DNA of 64,000 nucleotides from Peromyscus leucopus (GCF_004664715.2 NC_051079.1:60938660-61002659), one strand, 5' to 3'; positions 21,604 through 33,410 are shown, counted from the first letter of the stretch. The notes: generated from the sequence alone by a model not told the origin. Numbers and translations: made by a program.

Positions 21604-21609
21604 GATGAT
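21604..21609. other. Target site duplication, right copy
   Basis: GATGAT, identical to 18695-18700. Confidence 0.85.
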
Positions 21610-22065
21610 AAGAGATTACAGATTATGCGTGGTTACAATGAAGCAGTGTTTCCTGGACACAGTAGAGCAGTCACACATACGAATTCATAGCAATTGGGAC
21701 AGTATGCATAAGATCTGTGCAGGCTCAGGCCAGATAAAATTCCTGCATGGAAAGGAGAGGTGACCACAAAGTCCTATCCCTTCCTAAGAAGCTGTTGGCC
21801 GTTGGTAGTCCCTAGGGACTGAAGAGCCATTTTTCTTTAAAATGTATCCCCTGATAGGTTGACCACCCGCCAGCAAAGGCTACACATCCAAGAGCATACA
21901 GGTGGAGCAAACCGTACTTGATGGAGGTTGGGGGGATAAAAGGACACAAAGTTGGGTAGTTAAAAATGACAGATCTGGGAGAAGTAGTAGGAGAATGTGA
22001 ATATGAACAAAATGCATTGTACAAAACTCTCCAAGAACTAATAACAATGAGAAAAAATAATAAAT
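21610..22065 (+). repeat. L1 3' UTR, part 2
   Basis: Continuation of the L1 split at 18701: AAATTCCTGCATGGAAAGGA near 21738, GGGGATAAAAGGACACAAAG near 21932, GAGAATGTGAATATGAACAA near 21990. The same order is found at 2430-2740. Confidence 0.6.
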
Positions 22066-22869
22066 ATATTTTTTAATTTTATGGATTTTATTGAAGACAA
22101 GGAACATCATTTTGGAAAGGAAGACAGAGACCAGGATGTGGCAAAAGTCTCATGCAGCCCAGGATAATGAAACTCCCCTGAGAAAGGCTCCAGAGTCAGA
22201 AGGGGACAGGATGATCTCAGTGCTCTAGGAAGTGCTGGTGTCAGGGGTGGGTTGGGAGGCCAGAGAGCTCTGCAATTTACAAAGCATCTTCACGCATGAG
22301 TCATCTAACTGCTGTCAAATGGCTTCTTATGGGGCTTTTAGAGACTCGTGCAGGGCAACATTCAGCAGTCTACCCAGACTAGAGTTACAGCAATTAAAAA
22401 GAGTAAGTTCCTGGCGCCAGAATGGTCAGACAGATCAATGAGGCAGAATGGAACATCTGGAAAGAGACCCAAATATTTATATTTATATTTATATATAAAT
22501 TTAATATTTTATCATGGTGGCATTTTAAATTAGTGAAGAAAAGAGAATAATTTAATAAATGACTATAATACAGTCATGTAACTACGTAACAAAAAAGGAT
22601 GTGAAATGCCTGCCTGATAATTTACATTAAAAAATAGGATGGATAAACAAGAGATCTCAAATTTTGGCATCTGTTTAATTCATAAATTTATAATGAGAAT
22701 TTGCAAAGGGAGATACTTGCAGAAATTCTGATTCGGTAGTATGCAGGTGATCCCAGAAACTGGAGTCTAGAGGCTGTGCTGTGACAAACGCTTGTTGAAG
22801 TGTTAGATAAGATGAAACTATGATTAGTGATTCTAACAAGCACATGGATATTTCAGACTTGCAAGATAG
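22066..22869. other. Unassigned AT-rich DNA
   Basis: No gene recognised. 22478-22500 is a short TTTATA tandem stretch. CAGAAATTCTGATTCGGTAG near 22720 could belong to an old MER5-type remnant, but the match is too short to call. Confidence 0.4.
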
Positions 22870-23000
22870 CACAGCTTGTAAAAAGAAGCTCTTGCTTCAC
22901 AGCCTGGTCATCTGAGTTTAATCCACAGAGACCAAGGGTAGAAGGAGAGGATCAACTCCCCAAAGTCCTTTGATCTCCATACTCACAGAGTGGCACACAG
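22870..23000 (+). repeat. B2/B3-type SINE, diverged
   Basis: CTCTTGCTTCACAGCCTGGT near 22890 and CATCTGAGTTTAATCCACAG near 22910 correspond to the tRNA-derived head of a B2-superfamily SINE. It leads directly into the CA-rich array, suggesting that the array grew from the SINE's CA tail. Confidence 0.5.
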
Positions 23001-23700
23001 AGACACACATATACACAAATACACACACACAGAACTGCACATATACACATACACACATACATACACACACCCCAAAACACACACAGAGACATACATATAC
23101 ACAAATACACACAGAGAGACACACATATACCCCAAAACACACAGAGAGACACACATATACACCATTACACATACACACACACAGAACTATACACACACAG
23201 AGAGACACACATATACACAAATACACACACACAGAACTGCACATATACACATACACACATACATACACACACCCCAAAACACACACAGAGGCACACATAT
23301 ACACAAATACACACAGAGAGACACACATATACCCCAAAACACACAGAGAGACACACATATACACCATTACACATACACACACACAGAACTATACACACAC
23401 AGAGAGACACACATATACACAAATACACACACACAGAACTGCACATATACACATACACACATACATACACACACCCCAAAACACACAGAGACACACATAT
23501 ACACAAATACACACAGAGAGACACACATATACACAAATATACACAGAGAGACACACACATACCCCAAAACACACAGAGACACACATATACACAAATACAC
23601 ACACACAGAGAACTGCACACACACACACACACACATCCCAAACACACACAGAGATACACATATACACAAATACAGACACAGAGACACATACACAATGAAT
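23001..23700. repeat. CA-rich tandem array with 202-bp higher-order unit
   Basis: Units start at 23001, 23203 and 23405 (AGACACACATATACACAAAT each time). The first two are exactly 202 bp and differ at only 2 positions by my comparison. The third matches the first for about 110 bp and then diverges; a fourth start is at 23577. Inside the unit, short CACA, CATATACAC, CCCCAAAACAC and CAGAACTGCAC words recur. Frames of more than 240 codons (His-Thr-rich, plus strand) and Cys-Val-rich antisense frames are consequences of the absence of stop codons in the repeat, not genes. 202 is not a multiple of 3, so each copy shifts the frame. Confidence 0.9.
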
Positions 23701-24514
23701 AAAAATAAATTTTAAAAAGGTAAACATTTTAAAGTACATGAATGTTCATGTAATTTTATGAGGCAAAGCAAGATATAAAATCTTAAATAGTAATAATATT
23801 GGACTTTAAAGCAGTAAATATTTTGTGTAAAGACACCCAATTTCCTTTTCCCATTGAGTATAGCTATAAACACTGGACATTGTATTTTTAAAAGAACAAC
23901 AAAAAAAAGCATAAAAAGACCTGAAAGATGGAGGGGGAGGCAGATTGGCTAAGAACCTCAGGATCTAAGTTCTTTGGGTTTTCTGTTTGTTTCATAAATC
24001 CTGGACTGATTGGTAGAGAAGCCAGAACCCCAGAAACTAAATCAAGTACAGACTGAAAGCACAGAGAATGAGCAGGCTCATGGGCTAACAACCACTTGGG
24101 TCAGTTGCCACAGGAAACACAGAGGTCTCACTTTTGTCAACACTGACACAGCAGGTCTGGTCTGCCACCCCAGCCCAATGGAACCCAGGTTCTCCCTTCA
24201 TTGGTTCCACCAAAGAGGAGTGAGACCAGCTGAATGTTGTACCTCCATGTCCTTGGATGCCATGGAGGTTCTAGTTGGAACAGAATAGAACAGGTCTAGT
24301 AGGAATCCTAAATACCCCCTGCACTTGGCAGTAAGCAGGACCTGTTGTAAATGTAGATAGACTCCAGATTGTTGCTGGAGGACCATCAGTGCCAGGACAA
24401 TGAGTTTCATCTTCTGAATACATTTCTTAAAATGGGGCAATAATGAAGCACTGCTCTTTCTTCCCCTATAGAAAAGCATTAAAAAACAAATATTTAGATA
24501 ATATTCAACTTTTA
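23701..24514. other. Unassigned DNA
   Basis: No gene or repeat recognised; frames at 24010-24288 and 24198-24521 show no domain. Confidence 0.4.
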
Positions 24515-24850
24515 TTAACATATGTATTAGTACATTTCCTGTTGCTACAACAAAATACCTAGGGATGGGTACTTTATGAATTTTAGTTAAATATTTTAGA
24601 GATATATTTAACTCATAGCTTTGAATTGAAAGTCTAAATAGGTATGAGCTCCTATAAGGGCCTTTATGAATACCTCAAGTCACAGCAGAGAGCATCATGG
24701 CATAGTTTGCATGAGACAGAGTTGAGATTGCATTGTGAAACTGGAAGTTAAGGCAGGAGAAAGAGATGTGCTTGATATTTTTTTCCAACAATCCTCTTGT
24801 TTCTCACCTCTTAGAGGTTAACCACACCACTTAGATTGCCATTGTAAGGA
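24515..24850. repeat. Ancient repeat, L1 3' end-like, tentative
   Basis: TAGTACATTTCCTGTTGCTA near 24529 followed by CAACAAAATACCTAGG resembles the opening of an antisense L1-like 3' end found across mammals. Diverged. Confidence 0.3.
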
Positions 24851-24984
24851 CCAAACTCCCAAACACAGGAGGAATCCTTATCAAAAACACAGCAACACAA
24901 TGTCCAAAACATGCAAGTTTTAATTTAAATAACTGGCCAAACTAAGAGCCAACATGGATGAAGAAAAAGAATTACCAGATGCTG

Positions 24985-25160
24985 TTGCAGGGTGAGTGAG
25001 TACCTCCAAGGATGTCCTGATGCCTTGGTCACCTTATTTAGAAAATAGACCTTTGTGGGTAGAATTAAGATCTTCAGATAAGACCATTCATCAACCAAGT
25101 GGACTCCAAAGCCAATTAGCCATCAATCCTGTGAGGCAGGACAGGCCATGTGAACGGACG
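24985..25160. repeat. Ancient repeat, tentative
   Basis: CTTATTTAGAAAATAGACCT near 25034 and the GTAGAATTAAGATCTTCAGA block resemble an old mammal-wide repeat (the order -CACCTTATTTGGAAATAGGGTCTTTGCAGA- type). Family not fixed. Confidence 0.35.
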
Positions 25161-26003
25161 GAAGACCGTCTGTAGACAGTAGAGATGGGATGACTGGCCT
25201 CATGTCCCCTAAAGGCTTACTTGCTTGGTCCCCAGCTGGTGGTACTGCTGTGGGCATTGTAGAGCCTTTGAAACCTGGTCTACCTAACAGAAGTGAATCT
25301 GGGCAGTAAGGTAATGTCAACCTCTGGCTCCAGCCCATGATCTCCACCTCTTCGTCTCTTCCTACTGCCAGGGAAGAATGATGTATTCCAGCACACTTTC
25401 CTCCCTCCTTTAATTCCTTCTCCCAAGTACATGAGATGAGAAAGCTTCTAAGAGGAATAGCGTCATGAAATACTGAAAAGTAGAGTAGAAGATTCTCTCT
25501 TGGCGTTGCCAGAAGGAGCATATTCTGGTCACCAGAATAATGAGAAAGTCCATTTCTGCTCATTTAAAATGTTAAATCTCTCAAACTTTGTAACCTTAGA
25601 ACTCAATATATGAAACTTGTAAAGACCAGATGAAGGAACTGCTAGAATTATCTAGCAGGGTTGTCGAGGCAATTTAAGATGCTTTAAAGAAAATTTAGCA
25701 TATACTTGAAACAAACTGAAAAATAATAGAAATAAAGAACCAAATGGGAAATTTAGAACGAAGGTGTATAATAACTGGAAGTTTTTTTTTAATTGGCAGA
25801 TTAACTTATCAGTAAGATGAAGAGATGATAAAGAAAAAAATAGTGAACTTGAAAATAGAAATTTCATAATTTGAATAACAGATAGAAAATAATTGAAAGG
25901 GATCTGTCCATATGTTAACCAAAGATCCAATATATATGTCCATCAAGTCTCAGAAAGAGAGAGAAGGGGAAAGAAAGTGAGTATAATACGGAAAAGTTAG
26001 GCA
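25161..26003. other. Unassigned DNA
   Basis: No gene recognised. The 146-codon antisense frame at 25123-25563 shows no domain. 25660-25960 is AT-rich. Confidence 0.4.
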
Positions 26004-26110
26004 GGCTGGGTGTGATGGTGCCTGTCTTTATTCCTATCATGAATGAAAGGCTACAGCAGGAGAATTGCTAGTTCCTAAGATATGCAGCAAAATCAAATAA
26101 CCTAACAGCT
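26004..26110 (+). repeat. B1-like SINE fragment
   Basis: GGCTGGGTGTGATGGTGCCT near 26005 is a B1/7SL-type head, followed by TTTATTCCTATCA and GCTACAGCAGGAGAATTGCT. The rest is lost. Confidence 0.5.
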
Positions 26111-27376
26111 ATGGACAAAAAGGGAAAATATTTCCTGTATGTGTTGGACAAACATTAATAATCCCATACAAGATCTAGTTCAGGGTTCCCCTCTGTCCAC
26201 ATTCCCCTCTGGAAATCCTTCTTCCAAGCTTCAAGAATTTTCCTGCTCACACTCCATCCTCCTCTTCAGCCTATTCTGATCCAGCAAGGATGGTCACCTG
26301 ACCTAAGGCTAGCTTCTTTCTCCATGTGTTGCATGAACTTCTCCTGAGGAGACATAAACTAACACTCATCACAGACAAGGCACCAATGACAGACAAAAGT
26401 ACCAATAACATCCAAGTCCATCTTAGTACATCAATGAGACTTGCGTACAGATCATGGGTGAGAAGTGGCCTACGAGAGAGCATGGGTGACCCCAAAGAAG
26501 CCACATAACTCTCGGACCCAGGATGAACGGTGACTTCTCCACAGTGCTATAGATGAACACACACTTCAGTTAACCTTCATCATTGTGTTTAATCTCTCAC
26601 CCCCTGAGACCACATGCATCAGGAGCCTAAGTACACACAGCTGGGAGAGAGGCACAGGGGGATGGGCTGACAGCCCAGTGGCGAGTCTAATGTCCTGTTC
26701 TTTCTACAAGGAAAGATCAACAGGCCCAAACCCTCAGTGTCTTGGTGTGGGTCCAGCTGCCCTGGTGAACAGGCTCTGAGAACAGAGTTTTATAACACCA
26801 TAGATTACAGGGACCGGGAAAAAGAAAAGAGATGACAGTCACCTACTGGGCCAGTAAGTGAGAGACTACAGATGTTCCTGAATAACACAAAACATTATGT
26901 CAAAAATGCCTTTGGATCTCACCTACCAAACAGCATCCCTCAACAACACAGTACCCCATAGAAGGTCAGCCATTTACCCTAATGACCATGTGAGATCTGC
27001 AGCTCACTGCCCCTGCGGGCCTTCACAGGAGAGGCTCATACTGTTTATAACAAGCCCAGGAAAAGATGAAAATCCAAAATGGAAGTCTAGTTTCTACAGA
27101 ATCAATGTTGCCTAATACCACCATAAAGAAAAATCTAAATCAGACTATAGTAAGCCAGGGCCCAAGAGCGCAGCTGCTACAAAGCACAAATTACCACGTG
27201 GATTTGGGACTAAGATGAGCAAAATGGTTCTAGTATAAGAAAAGCTTTACACTAATCACCAAGGAAATGTGTTAACAATATATTGGCAGGTGTTGAAAAC
27301 CGGATATGAAAACAGAATCTGAGCTATGGTCATATGTGAGGAAAATGTAACCGTATATCAAAAACATGACTCGAAG
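26111..27376. other. Unassigned DNA
   Basis: No gene recognised. 26300-26560 has the look of a dispersed rodent repeat, but I cannot name it. Confidence 0.35.
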
Positions 27377-27592
27377 TGCTGCAGAGATGGCTCCGAGGTC
27401 GAGACCACTTGTGGCTCTTTCAGAGGGCCTGGGTTCAAGTCTCAGAACCTATGTGGTGACTCACAGCTGTAGGTAAGTCCAGTCTCAGGTGATCTGAAGT
27501 CCTCTTCTGGGCTCCAGGGACACCAGCCATGCACATGGTACACATAGGCAAAACACTTATACATATAAAACAAAATAAAAATAAAATTAAAA
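27377..27592 (+). repeat. B2 SINE
   Basis: Sense B2: GTGCTGCAGAGATGGCTCCG, then GGGTTCAAGTCTCAGAACCT near 27431, TGTGGTGACTCACAGCTGTA near 27451, TCCTCTTCTGGGCTCCAGGG near 27501, and an A-rich ATAAAA-type tail. Confidence 0.8.
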
Positions 27593-27987
27593 ATCATGAA
27601 TATCAAAGTAGAATTAAGTCAAGAAGAAATCACTCGATTTCTTCCTTAACTAATTATGCCCTTACCAATCTAACCAGAAAAGTGGGGTTCTTTTATAACT
27701 TTAAACATGAAGATAAGAACTTGAAAAGTTGGAAAATTTTCCAATTTGATACTTTGGTTTAGTTTTTATTTGAAAAATCACAAAACCTAAAAATCCTAGT
27801 TTGATGTTAGCTAAGGAATTCTATAAATTTTCACACTTAATTTGAACGACACACTAATCAAAAGGGCCTCCCCATCCTTATTCTAAGTAAAGCACTATTA
27901 ATCCGCACGTCTTGCATTAAATTATTACTGTCAGAGATCATTACAGTGAACAAAGAGGAGGTACTTGCATTAGGAACATAAGCTTTT
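27593..27987. other. Unassigned AT-rich DNA
   Basis: No feature recognised. Confidence 0.4.
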
Positions 27988-28150
27988 GCCAGGTGGTGGT
28001 GGCACACACATTTAAACCCAGCACTAGGGAGACAGAGGCAGGCAGATCTCTGAATTCAAGGCGAGTCTGGTCTACAGAGCAAGTTCCAGGACAGCCAGGG
28101 CTACATAGAGAAATCCTGTCTTGGAAAAAACAAAAAACAAAAACAAAAAG
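27988..28150 (+). repeat. B1 SINE
   Basis: GCCAGGTGGTGGTGGCACAC, CAGCACTAGGGAGACAGAGG, GTCTGGTCTACAGAGCAAGT, CAGGGCTACATAGAGAAATC, and a CAAAAAC-rich tail. The box B region lacks the GTGAGTTC block (it reads CTGAATTCAAG), i.e. a small deletion. Confidence 0.9.
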
Positions 28151-28759
28151 CTAACCATAAGTTTTTAAAAGAAACTCGAAGTCTGATGTATTTACTTTTC
28201 TTTGACTATATTCAAAGAGACTGTCATTCGAAACAATACAAATAAAATGTTCCCATGTGTGCACACATCTACAAGCACTCGCGTGCTCGTGCGCGTGTAC
28301 ACACACACACATCTGAGATCTCAATCCCAGGGCAATATCCAGTGTAACACAGAAGGAGCCCCAGGGTGGCATCCGCCAAAGCAATACTCACGTAAGCTAA
28401 ATGAAAGCAAATCCACCTGTGGAGAGTCACGCTGGAGCTTCCACAGGGATTTCACAGAAACTCTTCCAGCTCGGAAAACCTCTTGCTCAGCTGGAACAAA
28501 GCTGTAATTGCCAGGTGTGCTTCGAGGGTCACCAGAGAGTTGTCGGACAAGCCGCCATTAACATGTAGAGTGCCAGACCTGGTAATTCATACTCCAACAC
28601 CCTTGCCTCTAAATAGTAGGTGTTGCCCCCAATTACCCAGAAAAACACGTGAGGCTTTCCAGCAGTTTACAGCTCACAGCATATTTGCTATTGTAAAAGA
28701 GGACTTAGGATCTGGACCCGGCTCAACACATCGCTGGTGTTTCCTACGAGTCACATCAT
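28151..28759. other. Unassigned DNA
   Basis: No gene recognised. A short alternating purine-pyrimidine patch (CGTGCTCGTGCGCGTGTACA near 28281, then CA units) is present. Confidence 0.4.
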
Positions 28760-28862
28760 GTAGGACTGTGGAGACCGCTCCGTGGTGGAATGCTACCCTA
28801 GCATATCTTAGCCCCCAGGTTCACTCCCTGGTTGGGAAAAAAGAAAAAGGAAAAAGAATGGA
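28760..28862 (+). repeat. ID-like SINE
   Basis: GAGACCGCTCCGTGGTGGAA near 28770 (box A), GCTACCCTAGCATATCTTAG, then GTTCACTCCCTGGTTGGG (box B side) and an A/G-rich tail. This is the order of a tRNA-Ala-derived ID element, diverged. Confidence 0.5.
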
Positions 28863-30869
28863 CAAGTAAGAACATTCCACCCTCAGTTCAACCCTGGCTC
28901 TCCAGTATCCCAGTTATAGAAGATGTGAACAAAGCTCAGAGAAGTTTGGGGAACAGAATTTAAATGAGCCGATTATAAAAGGAATGGTTAAAAGCAATGA
29001 AACTCAAGTAAGTTTTCAAAACATACAGAACTCCGCATAGACCTTATACTCAGCTGTATAACTCTGCCGAGTTAATGACACTGTCCCCATCCACCAGACC
29101 TATGATTCCCACCTTGAATTTCAATTTGAATTAGCACTCTTCCTCTGCCCCTGTTGCTACTCCCACAAAAGACAGCTAGCTACCTTTGGCTCTTTGAAGG
29201 TCAGCAGGAGTTAACAGGCTTTAATGTGATACCTCCCCCTGCCCCTGCCATGAGGAATTGGCATTTTCTTCCTGAACCCCTTTGTCTTCTCACACCCCTA
29301 GTGAAGTAGCATGCCTTTCTGCACTTCTGAGACCCCACCAGCAGAAGCCACCAGGGCACTGTGGGGAAAATAGGCCATTGGTAAAGCCCACTCTTACCAC
29401 CAACTACATAGTTTGCAAGGACAGCTATAAAACAATCCTTTTTCCTGTTCAGACATCATTAGGAACTTTAATATTAGGAAAGACACAAACACAACAAACT
29501 CAGCATAGGACCTTGGACCACTGCCACTGTCCATGAAGCTGGCCTCACACACACCGGAGGCACCCCTGTGTTGGCATAGGCCCAGAGCTGCACCAGAGGC
29601 TGTCTTTTCCTTGAAGATGCACAGTCATACCCTCCCCTGACTTCTTGCCCTCTGCCACATGGTCAACACTGCCCACTCGCCTCTGCAAGAAAGCCGTTGT
29701 GAGTCTGCTTGTTGGGAAGCAGGCAGAGAGGAGTCTCCAGTGAGAGCTCCAGCAGATGCAGCAAAAGGAGGTGCTTGGGTTAGGGTCCAGGGGTCCCACC
29801 TCCACAACACCTGCCTCGCCTTCATTCCCCACCACTGTCCTACACCCCAGAGAAGAGCCTATGGCAAAGGCTAGACCACAAAACATTCACTTGAGAAGTG
29901 ATGGCAAAGGGCAGGTATGAGCAGAGGGGATACAAGGAAGGACGCTCTTTAAGTTGCCTTATTACAGGTGGCTGGTACTTGTGAAATAATGCTCAGATGC
30001 ATCCACTAGAGGAAAAGGAGACACATTCACTAACTCTCTTTCCTAGTAGCCAGAAGTAGCCCCAGGAGCCTCATGCTTTGGGATGTTTATAGTCCAAGAC
30101 AAGGTATCAGAGAAGCCCCAGGGAAGAAAATGAGAGGTATAATAGGCAGCTCAGACCAAGGGGAAGCTCCTCGGGCTACACCTATTCCAGCCCCAGATTA
30201 CACCTAACCAGTGATTGGTGTAGCAGAGCCAGTCACTACCATATAAACTAAAGAAAATGGGGGCCCAGAATGTTTGTAGACCCTTTAGGGCCCCCCAACC
30301 AGACCTAAAAGGAAAAACAGACTTAAATGCATGTAGGTCAGAGCCTGGCACAGAGCGAGCTGGCAGAAAATGTTGGCCATCAATGCCAAGGGTGGTCGTA
30401 TTAGGCAACCCTTTTCTTCCCTAAGGCTGCATGTATGATCTGGCAGGTCTCCTCCTCCCTCTGCCAATCAGCTTGTATCTTAGAGCATCTTCAGATCTGG
30501 TGATACACAGGGCCTGTGCCTCTCCTCTGTCCATGTCCCTGGGTATTTATTCTCACTATTTTTCCCATGCAGAACCCTATTTAAAAGTAAGCAAAGAAGT
30601 ATAAAACATGTGCATTTGAAGAATTGGCTCAGAAATATTTGGATTTTTTTCCTTTCTTTCCTTTCTATGAAGATGGCTATCTGATGAGTGAGGTAATAAA
30701 TACCTTCAAGTTTCTTTAATCTAAATATAAAGGAAAACAAATATCTCACACAGAGGAAGGGCATCAGTGGAATGAGGGAGCTGATCAGCCCAGGATGACC
30801 AGGAAAATCTTCCAAACATGGGAGGCAGGATGTTCATTCCCAACACAGCTGCTGAGGAGAACTCCTGTA
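28863..30869. other. Unassigned DNA
   Basis: About 2 kb with no recognised repeat or gene. 29545-29886 has frames on both strands (113 codons antisense, 71 sense) without domains. It is one of the longest stretches here that is free of recognisable repeats. Confidence 0.4.
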
Positions 30870-31031
30870 AAGAGTTGATTTAAAGCCGGGCGGTGGTGGC
30901 GCACGCCTTTAATCCCAGCACTCGGGAGGCAGAGCCAGGCGGATCTCTGTGAGTTCGAGGCCAGCCTGGTCTCCAAAGCGAGTTCCAGGAAAGGCACAAA
31001 GCTACACAGAGAAACCCTGTCTCGAAAAAAC

Positions 31032-31065
<34 letters not shown>

Positions 31066-31075
31066 TTGATTTAAA
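30870..31075 (+). repeat. Young B1 SINE with 15-bp target duplication
   Basis: The body runs from 30885 (GCCGGGCGGTGGTGGCGCAC) through GGTCTCCAAAGCGAGTTCCA to ACCCTGTCTCGAAAAAACC, then an uninterrupted A run of about 28. AAGAGTTGATTTAAA occurs directly before (30870-30884) and directly after (31061-31075), an exact 15-bp target duplication. The TCCAAAGCGAGTTCCAGGAA variant is the type I associate with cricetid B1. It retains many CpGs, suggesting recent insertion. Confidence 0.95.
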
Positions 31076-31437
31076 TTCAAAGTTAATACCAACTTAAACA
31101 CAAGAGAGTCCTAATTTCAGTCAAACTCTTTGTGGGTAAACCCTGTGGGACCCTCAGACTTTGAATTGTTCCTCTTCTTTCCCAGAGAAACCTGTCACTT
31201 TTTCCCCTGAGGAACAGTATAAAGATTTACAAGAGCATCCAGGAATGGGGTGTTCTAGTTAATTTAGTTTTCTGGATAAAGAAAGGCCAGTTTTTAACTA
31301 CCTTTTATGTTCTATGAAGTTTCCAAATATCTACTTCTCTGTATCCCAAAGTGGATTCTAGAAGGTGGGCTTGGACCTTTGTTTTAGAACACAGTCTCCT
31401 CTGTGTTTTAGGGGACTCTTCATTTCCACACTGAAGA

Positions 31438-31592
31438 GAAGTAGTGTAATAACAAATGGAAAATGTGAGTCGGGCATTCAACTCCCCAGTCTGTCGCTTA
31501 CTTACTAAGTAGTATTATCTAAATTAGTTAACCTGCCCCAACCTACCATTCAATTCTGTTAAATGAAGACAGTAACATCTATGCAATATGCA
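31438..31592 (+). repeat. MIR SINE
   Basis: Order as in MIR: AGTAGTGTAATAACAAATGG, a GCTTACTTACTAAGTAGTAT block (the SLTACTAGCTG region), TTAGTTAACCTGCCC, and TTCTGTTAAATGAAGACAGT. Diverged, sense. Confidence 0.6.
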
Positions 31593-31870
31593 ATGGTTTG
31601 GATTAATGTCTCCCCAAGGTGCATGTGTTAAAGGCATGATCTCCAGCACAGATATTGGGAGTGGATGGAACCGTCGTCTTGGGTATTAGTAGGACTAGTG
31701 CAAAAGCTGGCTGACACACAGTCGATGTTCCATAAAGGCAATGCACGTTTGTTAAAGGGAAGACCTCCAGCAAGTGACCCCTTCGTGATGATCCCCTGGC
31801 TGACTAAACCAGAGTTGATGGCAGGAGGCATTCTAAGACTTTCTCTATAAAAATAAATTTGTCAATGTTT
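31593..31870 (+). repeat. Ancient repeat, L1 3' end or MaLR-like
   Basis: GCAATGGTTTGGATTAATGT near 31590, TCTCCCCAAGGTGCATGTGT and GTTAAAGGCATGATCTCC suggest an old mammal-wide repeat; family uncertain. Confidence 0.4.
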
Positions 31871-33410
31871 AAAAAAAAGTGCAGAAAAAACTATAGTATG
31901 CTGAGCTGGTCTCGCAGACTTGTTAACTTAGATATCATAAGCATCTCTGTGAAATAATTCTACAGTTCTTAGAGCTGTAGAGTACAAAAGAACCTCCATC
32001 CCATGGTGGCTTATGAGACGCTGCACGCCCTGCCTACTCCAAGATGCTCTCCCCAAAACTGATCATGACATATCGTTTCTACCAAAAACTCACTGCTTTA
32101 GATAAAAGGGCTTCTCCGAAATGTTCTCTACTTTGCCTGAAAGACAGAAGAACAATCTCTCCTCAGATTTATTAGTCAGAACTCCTGGTACATGGTCTCT
32201 CTTCACTCTACAGTCAGTGCTTAGTTCTCATTATAGCTTGGTCACAAACCTGTAATTCTACCCAGATTACTGCTGCAGACATCACACCCAGACCGTCACT
32301 GGCTATAATACCTTTATTCAGATCTCTTTAAAGCATTTACCAATAATCATTCCCAGACTAATCCCACATGCATCCTACTCTGAGGTTTCCTGGGTCTAGA
32401 ACTAACCAACTACCAAACCATATAAACCAGAGACTTAGAGAACACCTATGTGGATACCTCTCCTTCATTTCCAAAGCATTAAGTTCTTTCAATTTTATTC
32501 ACTGTGGTTCTCCATTCTTCTCTCTGAATCTCCACTGGCACTTCTTACTACAGTCCAGAACCATATTCTGACTAGACACACACTACCTAAATGATAGGCC
32601 TTCAACCCTGCTTTCTCTGTGGCAGCCAAATTCTGAAAAGAACCCGTTCATGATCTTCTGATTCAGATTATTTCGCTAGCTCCAAATCTTGGTGATGAGG
32701 TCCAGATCCTTAGTGAAGTATTAAGCCCTCTGGGATGGGAACTCCAAGATCTCTACAGCTGCATGCCCTGTCACTCTGTCCTCACACTGAGCTGCTATCC
32801 GTATCTTTCAGCTCACACAGAGCCCTGCTCCCTCCCACTTAGAGGCCTTTGGCAAAGCTGTCCTCCTGGGTGGAAATGCTATCCTCGATCTTATTTTTCT
32901 TCATATAATTAATTCCTGACCTTAAGGACGTTATCCTTAAGCCTCAATATGATCAGATCAGGCTTAGGGTATACAGTCATTAGAAGATTAATCAGAATTA
33001 TATATATATGCCTTCCAACTCTGTTCTAAACTCTCCCTCCTTTCCTTTACTTCCTCCTCCTCCTCTCTCTCTCCCTCCCTCCCCCCACATCCATCAGCTT
33101 CTCATTTGATACATGTGGTCTACTTGGGACACTATAATTATTGTTTTATTGGCAATTATAATTAAAAATGGCAGTAAAACTAAGCCCCAGACACTTGAAA
33201 GTGAAAAAATACTGAGAACTGCTCCTATGGGTGGCCTTTGAGATGGCTTAAGACCGTCAAACATGTGATTCTCTTATATGATGAGTATTAAACTAGAATG
33301 AATTGTATCAACACACAGTAGGGCTGCAGTTGCCAAATAAAAATACAAGACACCAGTTCAAGCATAGCCAGAGAAATTTGTCTGTCATTTATCAAAACCC
33401 CAAGTTTAGT
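31871..33410. other. Unassigned DNA
   Basis: No gene or named repeat. 33046-33087 is a CT-rich low-complexity tract (CCTCCTCCTCCTCTCTCTCT). Confidence 0.4.

Noticed and set aside
23001..23700. Possible CRISPR-like regular array
   Set aside because: No unique spacers between constant repeats, the genome is mammalian, and the period reflects a tandem higher-order unit.
22970..23715. Frames above 240 codons in the CA-rich array
   Set aside because: Pure consequence of stop-free tandem CA-like repeats; present in multiple frames and both strands.
25123..25563. 146-codon antisense frame
   Set aside because: No domain, no transcript context, and it starts in sequence that looks like an ancient repeat.
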